From: an uncultured Verrucomicrobiota bacterium
GTDB lineage: Bacteria > Verrucomicrobiota > Verrucomicrobiia > Opitutales > Seribacteraceae
Assembly: GCA_902615835.1 (NCBI GenBank)
Contig: CACMQL010000012.1
Span: forward strand, 1 to 47,038
Reading direction: 5' to 3'
DNA length: 47,038 nucleotides
Under the pieces are notes generated by a model, which did no database searches, was not told the DNA's origin, and worked only from the letters and a program-made list of their open reading frames with translations. Shown piece after piece: positions 17,051 through 25,051 of this stretch. The position numbers and the translations under genes are program-made. Every line of letters begins with the position of its first letter. Position 1 is the stretch's first letter.

Positions 17051-18019
17051 TTATTTGTTTTTATCTTTTTTGAACAGTCGATCAAAGAGGCTTTTTTTCT
17101 TGATTCGTTTACTCTCATTACCATCCGAGGAAGTAATATTCGAATCGATCTTTTCAATGATGAGGGGAGGAATGGTCTCTGCCGGCATGGTGGCAGGAGG
17201 AGATTGCTGATAGCTTCGAGAAGGTTCAAGTATGGATCTATTGGGATTTTGTGATACAGGGCTGGGCAAAAATTCATTGATTGCAGCTACCTGTTCTTCT
17301 GGAGTTGCAACCTGCAACGCTTTAATTTGTTCGTCTGTTTTTCCTACATAGGTGCGCATCACAAGATCATGTTCTTTATTCAGCCAATGACTACCTAGTT
17401 TGTAAGGATTCGCCTCTGCGAATGCAAATTCTCCAAACCAAGCTTTGTTTTCAGTAATTTTATCACAAACAAGGAAATACCGAGTTCCCGCTTTTTGTGG
17501 AATTTTACCCCGCATTCGAATAGTTAGCCATCCAGCTTCTTTATCCCCGAGACCTTGATTGGCCAGTTGAATGACGATATCCTCCCTTGTCAGTAACCAG
17601 CTTCCAAACTTTGGGCCAACATCCGGGTTGCCAGCCCTGACAAATCCGCTCATGGATAGCCCATAATGAGGAGAATCCAAAAGGTTGGCTTTGCCGTACA
17701 GGAGCACTTTGGTCAAAAGACCATTTTTAGAGGCTGTAAAACTAGTCCAATTCTTCCGGGGAACATAACTAAAACTGGTGGTATGTTGTTCCTTGAAAAA
17801 TTCTTGGGAATGATCAAGTTCCTCGACACGCACCTTGGGGAAATCCAATTCAATGATAGGATCTTCTTGGGAAACCTGGGCTTCCATAGATGTAATTTGC
17901 GAATCATTCGCCTCTATCCCGGACGGTTTTTCTTCAGGCAATGAATCTTCTCCACATCCACTCAGGATGAGTATTGAAACACTGAGAATGTAGGAGGCTG
18001 AATCTTTCAAGATGGGCAA
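17051..18019 (-). CDS. Predicted lipoprotein of unknown function
   Basis: 322 residues beginning MPILKDSASYILSVSILILS, then GC, a lipobox with Cys22. A linker rich in Glu/Ser follows. The centre (~80-220) looks like a folded beta-rich domain: SYVPRKNWTSFTASKNGLL, LDSPHYGLSMSGFVRAGN, GWLTIRMRGKIP, TRYFLVCDKI and KAWFGEFAFAEANPYKLG. A Ser/Pro-rich stretch and a basic tail (KRIKKKSLFDRLFKKDKNK) end it. I do not recognise the family. The middle resembles a carbohydrate-binding or jelly-roll fold only in general character. It is followed by tRNA-Met on the opposite strand and appears monocistronic. Confidence 0.75.
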   Translation of the reverse strand: MPILKDSASYILSVSILILSGCGEDSLPEEKPSGIEANDSQITSMEAQVSQEDPIIELDFPKVRVEELDHSQEFFKEQHTTSFSYVPRKNWTSFTASKNGLLTKVLLYGKANLLDSPHYGLSMSGFVRAGNPDVGPKFGSWLLTREDIVIQLANQGLGDKEAGWLTIRMRGKIPQKAGTRYFLVCDKITENKAWFGEFAFAEANPYKLGSHWLNKEHDLVMRTYVGKTDEQIKALQVATPEEQVAAINEFLPSPVSQNPNRSILEPSRSYQQSPPATMPAETIPPLIIEKIDSNITSSDGNESKRIKKKSLFDRLFKKDKNK

Positions 18020-18630
18020 AAAATCAATTTGTTATGCAATCAAGGGAAATGCTTTCATGCAAGACTTTAAGATTTGGCTCGTTCTAATTACATCCTGCCG
18101 TAAAGGAACCAAATGGATACCTTGGCTTTTTGGCTTCCGTTGCGGTTGCTTTTCCTCCCGACTCTGCTCGGGAAGGTCTTGCAAGGACGATCGAAGGATC
18201 ATTTTCTGAAAAAATTCGAGGGTTGTTCCGTCATCATTCTTTCCATTCCAGCAAGTGATACTTTAAAATTTAGAACCAGAGTTTTATTAATAAAAACCTG
18301 AATTCCAAAGGAAGACATGAATATGATATTCTCTTCTCAGGAAAGCTCGCCATTATTAGGCATACGATTGTTGATTCTCAAAATTACTTTGCAATCGCTT
18401 GACCATCTAGTTTTCCTTGCATATTTTGGAAGCTTAAGACTTCTGCATCGTTCGAGAAGTTTCATTGGTTCTTTTCCTTACTCCACTCATTAGGGGAATC
18501 TATCGACAGGCGTTTGCAGTCAGGCCGTAAATCGGAAGACTAAAGGCGTTGCGAGGGTACCCACCTGGACCATTAGAGGTCACAGAACCGGTGAGCCCGA
18601 TGTACGGCGAAAGTGGAAGTCTTTTCTTAC
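18020..18630. other. 611-base stretch without a convincing gene
   Basis: Short plus-strand frames (18012-18209, 18113-18301) have no recognisable domain or start signals. The second half, from about 18510, is rich in self-complementary segments and is listed separately as a possible structured RNA. The promoter of the lipoprotein gene (minus strand) and that of the mandelate-racemase-family gene (plus strand) must lie here. Confidence 0.5.
18510..18613 (+). ncRNA. Possible structured RNA, with group II intron domain V-like segment
   Basis: Several nested helices can be read. AGTC..GACT encloses CCG-taaat-CGG near 18518-18541. GGGTACCC occupies 18555-18562. CACC (18562-18565) pairs with GGTG (18590-18593) around GACC-attaga-GGTC. 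Directly after it, GAGCCCGATGTACGGCGAAAG (18593-18613) resembles the 5' half of a group II intron domain V, but the 3' half needed to close that hairpin is absent. It ends 18 bases before the next gene's ATG, so it could be a 5' leader element or a truncated intron. No known riboswitch class was recognised. Confidence 0.28.
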
Positions 18631-19851
18631 ATGATCATTAAATCTATTGAGCCACATCTCCTCAGTTGTCCTCTACCTGAGCCCACGATCTATCCTTTTC
18701 AGGGAGGGCGGCGTACCATTTACAAACGGGATGCGATGGTTGTTCGGATCGAGACTGACGATGGCATGACCGGATATGCACCCGGTCCTGCCTCAATGGA
18801 TGTTGTTCAGAAGATTGAAAAAGAAATAGTTCCCCAACTTACAGGCCAGAAAATAATGGACCCTTCCCATTTTGTGGAGGATCAGGTCGATGAACTCGGG
18901 GATTCTATCTGGTCAGCGGCTGGTGCAGTGGAAGTGGCCCTGTTTGATCTTTGGGGCAAGGCCAATCAATGTTCAGTAACGGATTTTTTTGGTGGGCGAA
19001 AACAGGAGACTCTTGCCTGCTATGGGAGTGCGGGGATGTATCAGTCTCCTGAGAAATATGCGGAGGAAGCGGCGGCTGTGTGTGAACTTGGGTTTGAAGC
19101 CTACAAGTTTCGACCGGGACTCGGACCCGCTGAAGATCTTCGGACCGTTGAATTGATGCGGGAAGCGGTAGGTCCTGAGGTGGGACTTTGTCTGGATGCC
19201 CATACCTGGTGGAGTATGGGGGATGATTCCTATTCGCCTGGCATTGTTGAATTGCTTGCAGAAGCTATCGCCATGCATGGAGTTACCTGGTTGGAAGAGC
19301 CCTTGCCCGTAGAGGATAGGGATGGTTATGCCCGGTTGAAAGCAATCAGTTATATCGATATTGCCGCTGGCAAGCATGAACAAGATTTACTCGGCTTTCG
19401 TACCTTACTGGGAAGAGACTGTGTAGATATTGTACAGGCGGATGTTTCCCAACACGGTGGGCTTTCTGGGCTCTCCAAAATTATTGATCTTTGTGAACGG
19501 CACTATGCAACCTTTGCTTTTCATAATTGGGGGACGGCTTTGGAAACCGTCGTGGATGGATTGATTGGTTCCTGTTTTGCACGGGAAACAGCCCGGTGGT
19601 TAGAGTATCCACAGTACGCTCATCGGGATGAGCGGGTAATGTATCCTTTTCCGCTGTCGGATGAATTGGTTCCGGAAGCTCCAGTTCCTGTGAAGGGAGA
19701 ATTACCCTTACCTGATGGACACGGATTGGGCGTTGAAATTAATGAGAAAGTTTTCGAGAAATATCCCTACCAAAAAGGAGCATGGAGTAAGTTCGACATC
19801 GAATCCCCTCAATCGACGCACCACCTTAGTGGTGAACATTCTCAAACCTAG
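18631..19851 (+). CDS. Mandelate racemase/muconate lactonizing enzyme family protein (enolase superfamily)
   Basis: From the ATG at 18631 the product is 406 residues. The capping domain (IIKSIEPHLL to IEKEIVPQL) is followed by a TIM barrel with the mandelate-racemase subgroup motifs. These are YKFRPG (K-x-R on strand 2), LDAHTWWSM (first metal Asp), WLEEPLP (second metal Glu), IAAGKHE (third ligand region, with KHE where AGE or TGE is usual), QADVSQHGG (Asp) and FHNWGT (His) forming an Asp/His dyad. Probable reaction: abstraction of a proton alpha to a carboxylate, as in sugar-acid dehydratases; the substrate is unknown. A GTG at 18613 lies inside the helix-rich leader and is less likely as a start. 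Confidence 0.9.
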   Translation: MIIKSIEPHLLSCPLPEPTIYPFQGGRRTIYKRDAMVVRIETDDGMTGYAPGPASMDVVQKIEKEIVPQLTGQKIMDPSHFVEDQVDELGDSIWSAAGAVEVALFDLWGKANQCSVTDFFGGRKQETLACYGSAGMYQSPEKYAEEAAAVCELGFEAYKFRPGLGPAEDLRTVELMREAVGPEVGLCLDAHTWWSMGDDSYSPGIVELLAEAIAMHGVTWLEEPLPVEDRDGYARLKAISYIDIAAGKHEQDLLGFRTLLGRDCVDIVQADVSQHGGLSGLSKIIDLCERHYATFAFHNWGTALETVVDGLIGSCFARETARWLEYPQYAHRDERVMYPFPLSDELVPEAPVPVKGELPLPDGHGLGVEINEKVFEKYPYQKGAWSKFDIESPQSTHHLSGEHSQT

Positions 19852-19879
19852 GCTGGAGATTTAGGCGAATCGTTGAATC

Positions 19880-22123
19880 CTATTTGGTCATTTCCCGCCA
19901 GGCTTGATCCTTGGAACTGTAAACCATCAGCTTCGAACCGGAGGCGTTGAAGTAAAGCCATCCTCCTTCAATATGGGAATATACCCAGGGATATTGATCA
20001 AACCACATCCATCCCTTGGTCGAAGGTGCACTCGTACCTTCCGGATAATAGGAAAAATTTCCAGTTCCTCCGCCGGAAACCGTTCCGGATGCACTGGACG
20101 AGAAGGTAAGCTTATATTTGGTTGGAACTCCGTCAGAATGATCTGCGGGAATCGAAAGTACGGCCGTGTTTTGTCCGGTTTTGATTAATCGATAAGTGCT
20201 ATCGCTGGAACCGGTGCTGGAGCGAATGGTGCAGACATTGTTTGCTTTGAAAACATAGGTCACTCCATCGATAATTATCTGATCGTTAACGAGGTCACTC
20301 GGAGAATATCCCCCGGTTGAATCACTTAGAGTGAAGGATCCCGAACTGAGTATGTCAGAGTATGAATTTGAATAATCGCTGTATCCACCAGTCTCGGAGG
20401 TAAAAAGTAGGGTGTAGGTCGCGGTATCGGTTCCCATTGTAGTCTTTAAAGTCGCAATATTTCCAGTAACCGAAAATGTGTAGGAAGGATCATATATTTC
20501 ATAAAGACCTGACACTCCACCTTCTTGAATTTCCAAGAGTTTGGAGTCTGATTGAAAGTACATGGTTTGGGTGAAGTTTTCAGATGAACTTTGATCGTAA
20601 AAGGATTCCGTCAAGATTTTACCAACTAGTGAGCTTGGTACATTGATCGAACTTGAATCATTTAAGGTGAAGGTACCCGATGAACTACTACCTCCTGTAG
20701 TTGTGTAGCTTGTCGTTCCAGAAGTTTCAGTACCAAATAGCAACTTCCAAGTAGCATTGGGTGAAATTGCCGCGGTTCCTTCGTTACTCGAACTTGACCA
20801 CTGGTAACTGCGAACATAAGTATCAATTAATCCTGAATTTGTACCCTCTAATCGTCCAAAAAATTCCGAGTCAGAAAAAAAGTGCGAGGTGTCAGTAAGC
20901 TGTTCTTGATAGGATGAATCGTAAAAGGAATCTACTACTTCTTTTCCAACCAAGGATGTAGGGGCGGTGACTGAACCACCTCCACTGGAAGTGTCGGTGG
21001 AGGTAATGGAAAAACTATCAAATCCAAGTTGATTTTCAGACAAGGTCTTGACCGTGCCAGAATCCGATGGAATCATGAAATCCACACCCGGCTGAACATA
21101 TTTGGAGGCCATCGATACCCAATTACTCAGCTGGGAAGTACTTCCGCTGTTGCTGTAAGTCGCTCCACTAACCTCACCTGTTTCCCAGTTTACACTCATC
21201 ACCGTATTCCAGGTACTTCCACTCAAGGTCTCCGCATAAAAGGTTTTACTACTTGTATCGTTACGAATGCGGTAGGTGCCTTGTTTCAAACTGTCAAAGG
21301 TTGTGGAAAGATGAACATTTCCACCGAGAGAATCTTCAAAGTTCAAATGTGCATGGGTACCCCATCCCGAAGGACCAATAAAAAATTCGAAATCAAGACC
21401 GGAATCTTCCATTTCAAAGCCGACCTTGGCATCCCAAGTTTCCGAGCCGGTTGCCGGATAATTCGCATAGGCCTCCGCTTGGATTTCCCAGTCTTTGTCC
21501 ACCGAGACTAAGGATTTTGTATTGCCATCAAACCACAATTCATCGGAATCCGTACCGGTTCCAATTAGTTCGAGTTCTCCATCGCCGACGCTGAATTGCA
21601 AACCATACCAGGTAGTTTCTATGTTATCATACCAATAACTTTGTGAAGTAGAAACACTAGTGAAGTCATCGGAGAAATAAGTGTCAAAGGGAGGTAAGTC
21701 GGTGGCAGAGTAATCACTGATTACAAAGGTACCAGCTAATTCGTAATCAATTTCCATTATACCGGAGTCATTCGGAATATAACTTGATAATGAGAATGTT
21801 CCTGAATTTGAACTCGAAAATGTGCAGGAAGCTTCTGAAAAAGCTCCTTGGGAAATGTAAGGACCTACTTTCAATGTGGCAGTATTTCCGCTTGCATTCC
21901 ATTGATATATGCCTCGTTCCCAATCCCCATTCTCATGTTCAAACTGCCAAAAATTACTGTCGTCAGTAAAGATTCGCGTACGCACATAGGTTTGGGCACC
22001 ACTAGGAAAGGAGAGAACGAATTTCTTCCCAACTATTGAAGTTGGTGCAGTCGAAGCGTGCAAGTTTGATGAGAACCCTATGAAAAATGCGAAAAAAAAG
22101 CAGCTAAGAAGTAAATATTTCAT
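19880..22123 (-). CDS. Large secreted protein with repeated beta domains and W/Y-rich C-terminal tail (paralogue 1)
   Basis: 747 residues with a signal peptide (LLSCFFFAFFIGFSSNLHA). Repeated ~100-residue Ser/Thr-rich units each begin with an '[APS]SLVGK' or 'SPSDLVN' phrase (residues ~30, 390, 500, 615). A LamG-like segment lies between them (TYFSDDFTSVSTSQSYWYD to NQLGFDSFSIT). The last ~45 residues, GWMWFDQYPWVYSHIEGGWL onward to VYSSKDQAWREM, are shared almost identically with the paralogue at 22252. The domain order suggests a surface or exported carbohydrate- or polymer-binding protein; the tail may be a sorting or anchoring signal. Function unknown. It has its own gap of 128 bases from the paralogue. 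Confidence 0.82.
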   Translation of the reverse strand: MKYLLLSCFFFAFFIGFSSNLHASTAPTSIVGKKFVLSFPSGAQTYVRTRIFTDDSNFWQFEHENGDWERGIYQWNASGNTATLKVGPYISQGAFSEASCTFSSSNSGTFSLSSYIPNDSGIMEIDYELAGTFVISDYSATDLPPFDTYFSDDFTSVSTSQSYWYDNIETTWYGLQFSVGDGELELIGTGTDSDELWFDGNTKSLVSVDKDWEIQAEAYANYPATGSETWDAKVGFEMEDSGLDFEFFIGPSGWGTHAHLNFEDSLGGNVHLSTTFDSLKQGTYRIRNDTSSKTFYAETLSGSTWNTVMSVNWETGEVSGATYSNSGSTSQLSNWVSMASKYVQPGVDFMIPSDSGTVKTLSENQLGFDSFSITSTDTSSGGGSVTAPTSLVGKEVVDSFYDSSYQEQLTDTSHFFSDSEFFGRLEGTNSGLIDTYVRSYQWSSSSNEGTAAISPNATWKLLFGTETSGTTSYTTTGGSSSSGTFTLNDSSSINVPSSLVGKILTESFYDQSSSENFTQTMYFQSDSKLLEIQEGGVSGLYEIYDPSYTFSVTGNIATLKTTMGTDTATYTLLFTSETGGYSDYSNSYSDILSSGSFTLSDSTGGYSPSDLVNDQIIIDGVTYVFKANNVCTIRSSTGSSDSTYRLIKTGQNTAVLSIPADHSDGVPTKYKLTFSSSASGTVSGGGTGNFSYYPEGTSAPSTKGWMWFDQYPWVYSHIEGGWLYFNASGSKLMVYSSKDQAWREMTK
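19893..20027. repeat. 135-bp direct repeat, copy 1
   Basis: Matches 22265-22399 at 134 of 135 positions by eye (only the G/T in GGCTTGATCC versus GGCTTTATCC differs). It encodes the shared C-terminal tail of the two paralogous secreted proteins. The coding regions upstream of the repeat are far more diverged. Confidence 0.95.
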
Positions 22124-22251
22124 GCGAAAATGTAAGCAATTCTTATACCTTATTTTTTAAAAGGTACCTAATGGAATAATTAAGCTACATAGTCACTCCA
22201 CACTTAGGGTTTTTCGGGAAGCTATTTCTAGCCCAAGTTTTTAATCAAAAG

Positions 22252-24132
22252 CTATTTAACCATGTCCCGCCAGGCTTTATCCTTGGAACTGTAAACCATC
22301 AGCTTCGAACCGGAGGCGTTGAAGTAAAGCCATCCTCCTTCAATATGGGAATATACCCAGGGATATTGATCAAACCACATCCATCCCTTGGTCGAAGGTT
22401 GGTTGCTGCCATCGATAAAATATTGGAAACTTCCGCTTCCTCCTTCGGACAGAGTTCCTGCACCCGTCGATGAAAATGTCATTTTATAAAGCGTACTTGT
22501 TACACTATTTTCATGAGCTGGGATACTTAAAACAATTTCATTATTTCCGGATTTTACGAAACCATAGGTTGAATCCTGAGAACCTGTTGTGGATCGAATC
22601 GTGACAACACCATTTTCTTTAAAAACATAGGTCGTCGTTCCTTCGATCATGGAATCACCGGATAAACTGGAAGGTGCGTAGCCGGTGGAGGCATCAGTTA
22701 GGGTAAAGCTACCGTTTTTACTGGATCCTCCATTTTCCTGCCATTGGAAAGTCCCTTCGGAGGCTGAGGTAAAGGATAGGGTTGTGGTTTCATCCAAACT
22801 TGTGGTTAAGGTTCCTGAATTTCCATTTGGACTCCATGTGTAGGTTATACCTGAGACTTCGCTCGACTGGAAATTGCTCTCCTGATGGTAAAAAATAGCA
22901 TTGCTCTGGTCGATAAACTGGTAGTCATCATTGGTACTCCCCCTGAAGATCATTCCGACCAGTGATGAGGGAGCGTATTCCGGATCCGGTTCGGGTGCTC
23001 CTTCGGTAACGGAAAAATTGGTAAAGCCAAGGTCTCCTTCGGCAAAAGAGACATTTTCATAGGCATTGTTGCTCTTGCTGATGTGTGGAATGGTGTAATC
23101 CATCATCGGTGCAACCATGGCATTTTCAGAATCCTGCCAGTTTGAAAATTGGTGAGTTTCTTCTACTCCCAAATTAGTATTCTTCTCTTTCAATAGTCCA
23201 GTTTCCCAATTTAATTGATATATCGTGGTCCAGACCCCATCATGAAGATATTGGGATGAAATGATTTTATTTTCAGAACTATTGAATACCCTGAAAGTGC
23301 CTTCAGTTGAAAAATCGCGTGAAGTTGACTTGTATTGAGATGCGTATGTGCCAAGATCTGAAACATATACTTCTGACATGATTCCCCATGGAGAAATGCC
23401 AATAGAGATTTCGAATTCAAATCCTTCTACTTCGTGCTCCCCAACTTCAGAGTCTAGTCCAACTGCAGCTTGGTAGTTTAAGGAATTTTGGTTTGGGATT
23501 TTCGTAAAAGAAGAACCAGAGATCGTCCAGTCCTTAGATAGTGATAGGATAGTGTTTGCATTGACATCATGCCATCTATCATCCCCTTCCAAAATACTTC
23601 CGCTTACAAGGAATTGCTGGTTTTTAATAGAATTAGTAATCCCTTCGTTAGTTCTTATCGGCCATAATTCTTGGCTTTTAAAAAGGTCGCTAAAGTTATC
23701 TGTAAAATAGTAATTATAAGGTATTTCTGATTCCTGGTATGTTCCAAAAGTAAAAGTACCGGTTCCGGACTCCTCTTCACTGTCTTCATAACTAGTGAAA
23801 CTAAAGTGCCCTGAAGAAGAACTTTGAAAAGTCATAACTACATTTACGTAGTCACCTGGGGGATGTCCGATTACTAGTTGTCCCTCTCTGGAAGTTTTCC
23901 TATTCCAAGATATAATATCAGGATACCATTGCCCATTGTCACCGCTTCTAGTTTTTGCCGTGGAATTGGAATTAAAATAGAAATAATGCGTTTCACCAGT
24001 TGCATCTACTGTAGCACTATTAATTGTAAGTGCAGCTTTATAACCATTCAAATCACTGGGAGCGAACGCGTGCAACCCATGACTAAAAAGAATTAAAAAA
24101 GGTGAAAAAAATAAAAGACTTGGAAATTTCAT
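22252..24132 (-). CDS. Large secreted protein with beta domains and W/Y-rich C-terminal tail (paralogue 2)
   Basis: 626 residues with a signal peptide (PSLLFFSPFLILFSHGLHA). The order is one 'APSDLNG' unit, a LamG-like segment (YYFTDNFSDLFKSQELWPI to DLGFTNFSVTEG), then two units starting APSSLVGM and APSSLSGD. The last includes TTTYVFKENGVVTIRSTTGS. Paralogue 1 has four such units, so this gene lacks one. The C-terminal tail is nearly identical in DNA to that of paralogue 1. Function is unknown; an exported binding protein is the reasonable inference. Confidence 0.82.
   Translation of the reverse strand: MKFPSLLFFSPFLILFSHGLHAFAPSDLNGYKAALTINSATVDATGETHYFYFNSNSTAKTRSGDNGQWYPDIISWNRKTSREGQLVIGHPPGDYVNVVMTFQSSSSGHFSFTSYEDSEEESGTGTFTFGTYQESEIPYNYYFTDNFSDLFKSQELWPIRTNEGITNSIKNQQFLVSGSILEGDDRWHDVNANTILSLSKDWTISGSSFTKIPNQNSLNYQAAVGLDSEVGEHEVEGFEFEISIGISPWGIMSEVYVSDLGTYASQYKSTSRDFSTEGTFRVFNSSENKIISSQYLHDGVWTTIYQLNWETGLLKEKNTNLGVEETHQFSNWQDSENAMVAPMMDYTIPHISKSNNAYENVSFAEGDLGFTNFSVTEGAPEPDPEYAPSSLVGMIFRGSTNDDYQFIDQSNAIFYHQESNFQSSEVSGITYTWSPNGNSGTLTTSLDETTTLSFTSASEGTFQWQENGGSSKNGSFTLTDASTGYAPSSLSGDSMIEGTTTYVFKENGVVTIRSTTGSQDSTYGFVKSGNNEIVLSIPAHENSVTSTLYKMTFSSTGAGTLSEGGSGSFQYFIDGSNQPSTKGWMWFDQYPWVYSHIEGGWLYFNASGSKLMVYSSKDKAWRDMVK
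22265..22399. repeat. 135-bp direct repeat, copy 2
   Basis: Second copy of the near-identical tail-coding segment (see 19893-20027), in the same orientation about 2.4 kb away. Confidence 0.95.
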
Positions 24133-24202
24133 AATTTCTAAATCTGTGAAAATAATACTTTTTTCAATAACTAAATAAACCTATATCATTTTTTTCATAT
24201 TT

Positions 24203-25039
24203 TTAAATTCCTTGGATTCCGATTTTTAACTTTTGGGATTCCTTGAGTATTTCATTCTTCTCCAACAGTAATACCGAGCCTGCTTCCACAGCCGCATTAC
24301 CAATACCAGCCTCCTTCATCGTCTGGAGAGTCTGCAGACCGAAGACGGGGACATCGAAGCGGGTGTCCTGTTTGGGTTTAGCCAGTTTAACAAACAGGCA
24401 ATTCTTGGCCCCAAATTTTCCGGCTCTTTCGAGCATGGCATTGGTTCCTTCAAATGCTTCCACCGCGAGCACGGTCCCTCGACTGACTACCACTCCCTGT
24501 CCCACATCCAAGCGGGCATTCTCACGGGCAATTTCGACCCCGTGCATGAGGTGTTCTGCATCAATTTTTTCCTTCCCTTGGACCATGACTCCTTCTTCCG
24601 CCAAATCCTGATCCATAAAGACCCGGGCATCGAGCAGATGAACTCCAACTTTTTCGATCTCATCTCCAATCGCTCCAAAAATGGTTTCCGCGTTTTTGCG
24701 ATCCAGTCCGGCAAGCATACGGATTGCCTTGAGGTCAGGGTGCAGTCCCTTGAAGAGTTTGCCCGGTGTCACTTGTCCAGCCATCACCGCATATCCGGTC
24801 TGAAATTTTTTCAGTTCTTTGAGCAGTTTTCCGACCTGACCGACTTTGACCGCAGAGCGTTGATTTTCTGGAAAGGAGGTAATCAACTCAGTTGAGGTTT
24901 CGCCGCCAAGTTCAATCAGTCGAATGGGTATACCTGCTTTTCGTGCTCTCTCGGCTAGTAATTGGGGATAGATCCCCTGACCGGCGATCAGGGTCAGCGG
25001 ACGGCTCGGATCAAAATCATCAGGTAGGAAACGGGACAT
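24203..25039 (-). CDS. lpxI: UDP-2,3-diacylglucosamine pyrophosphatase LpxI
   Basis: Cleaves UDP-2,3-diacylglucosamine to lipid X in lipid A synthesis, as the alternative to LpxH. The 278-residue length fits. The N-terminal fold starts LTLIAGQGIYPQLLAERARK. The conserved C-terminal domain has HLLDARVFMDQDLAEEGVM, VVVSRGTVLAVEAFEGTNAM, NCLFVKLAKPKQDTRFDVP and GLQTLQTMKEAGIGNAAVEA, all typical of LpxI. It follows leuS by 12 bases. Together with hldD it shows a Gram-negative, LPS-making cell. Confidence 0.94.
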   Translation of the reverse strand: MSRFLPDDFDPSRPLTLIAGQGIYPQLLAERARKAGIPIRLIELGGETSTELITSFPENQRSAVKVGQVGKLLKELKKFQTGYAVMAGQVTPGKLFKGLHPDLKAIRMLAGLDRKNAETIFGAIGDEIEKVGVHLLDARVFMDQDLAEEGVMVQGKEKIDAEHLMHGVEIARENARLDVGQGVVVSRGTVLAVEAFEGTNAMLERAGKFGAKNCLFVKLAKPKQDTRFDVPVFGLQTLQTMKEAGIGNAAVEAGSVLLLEKNEILKESQKLKIGIQGI

Positions 25040-25051
25040 GGTATTGGAGAG

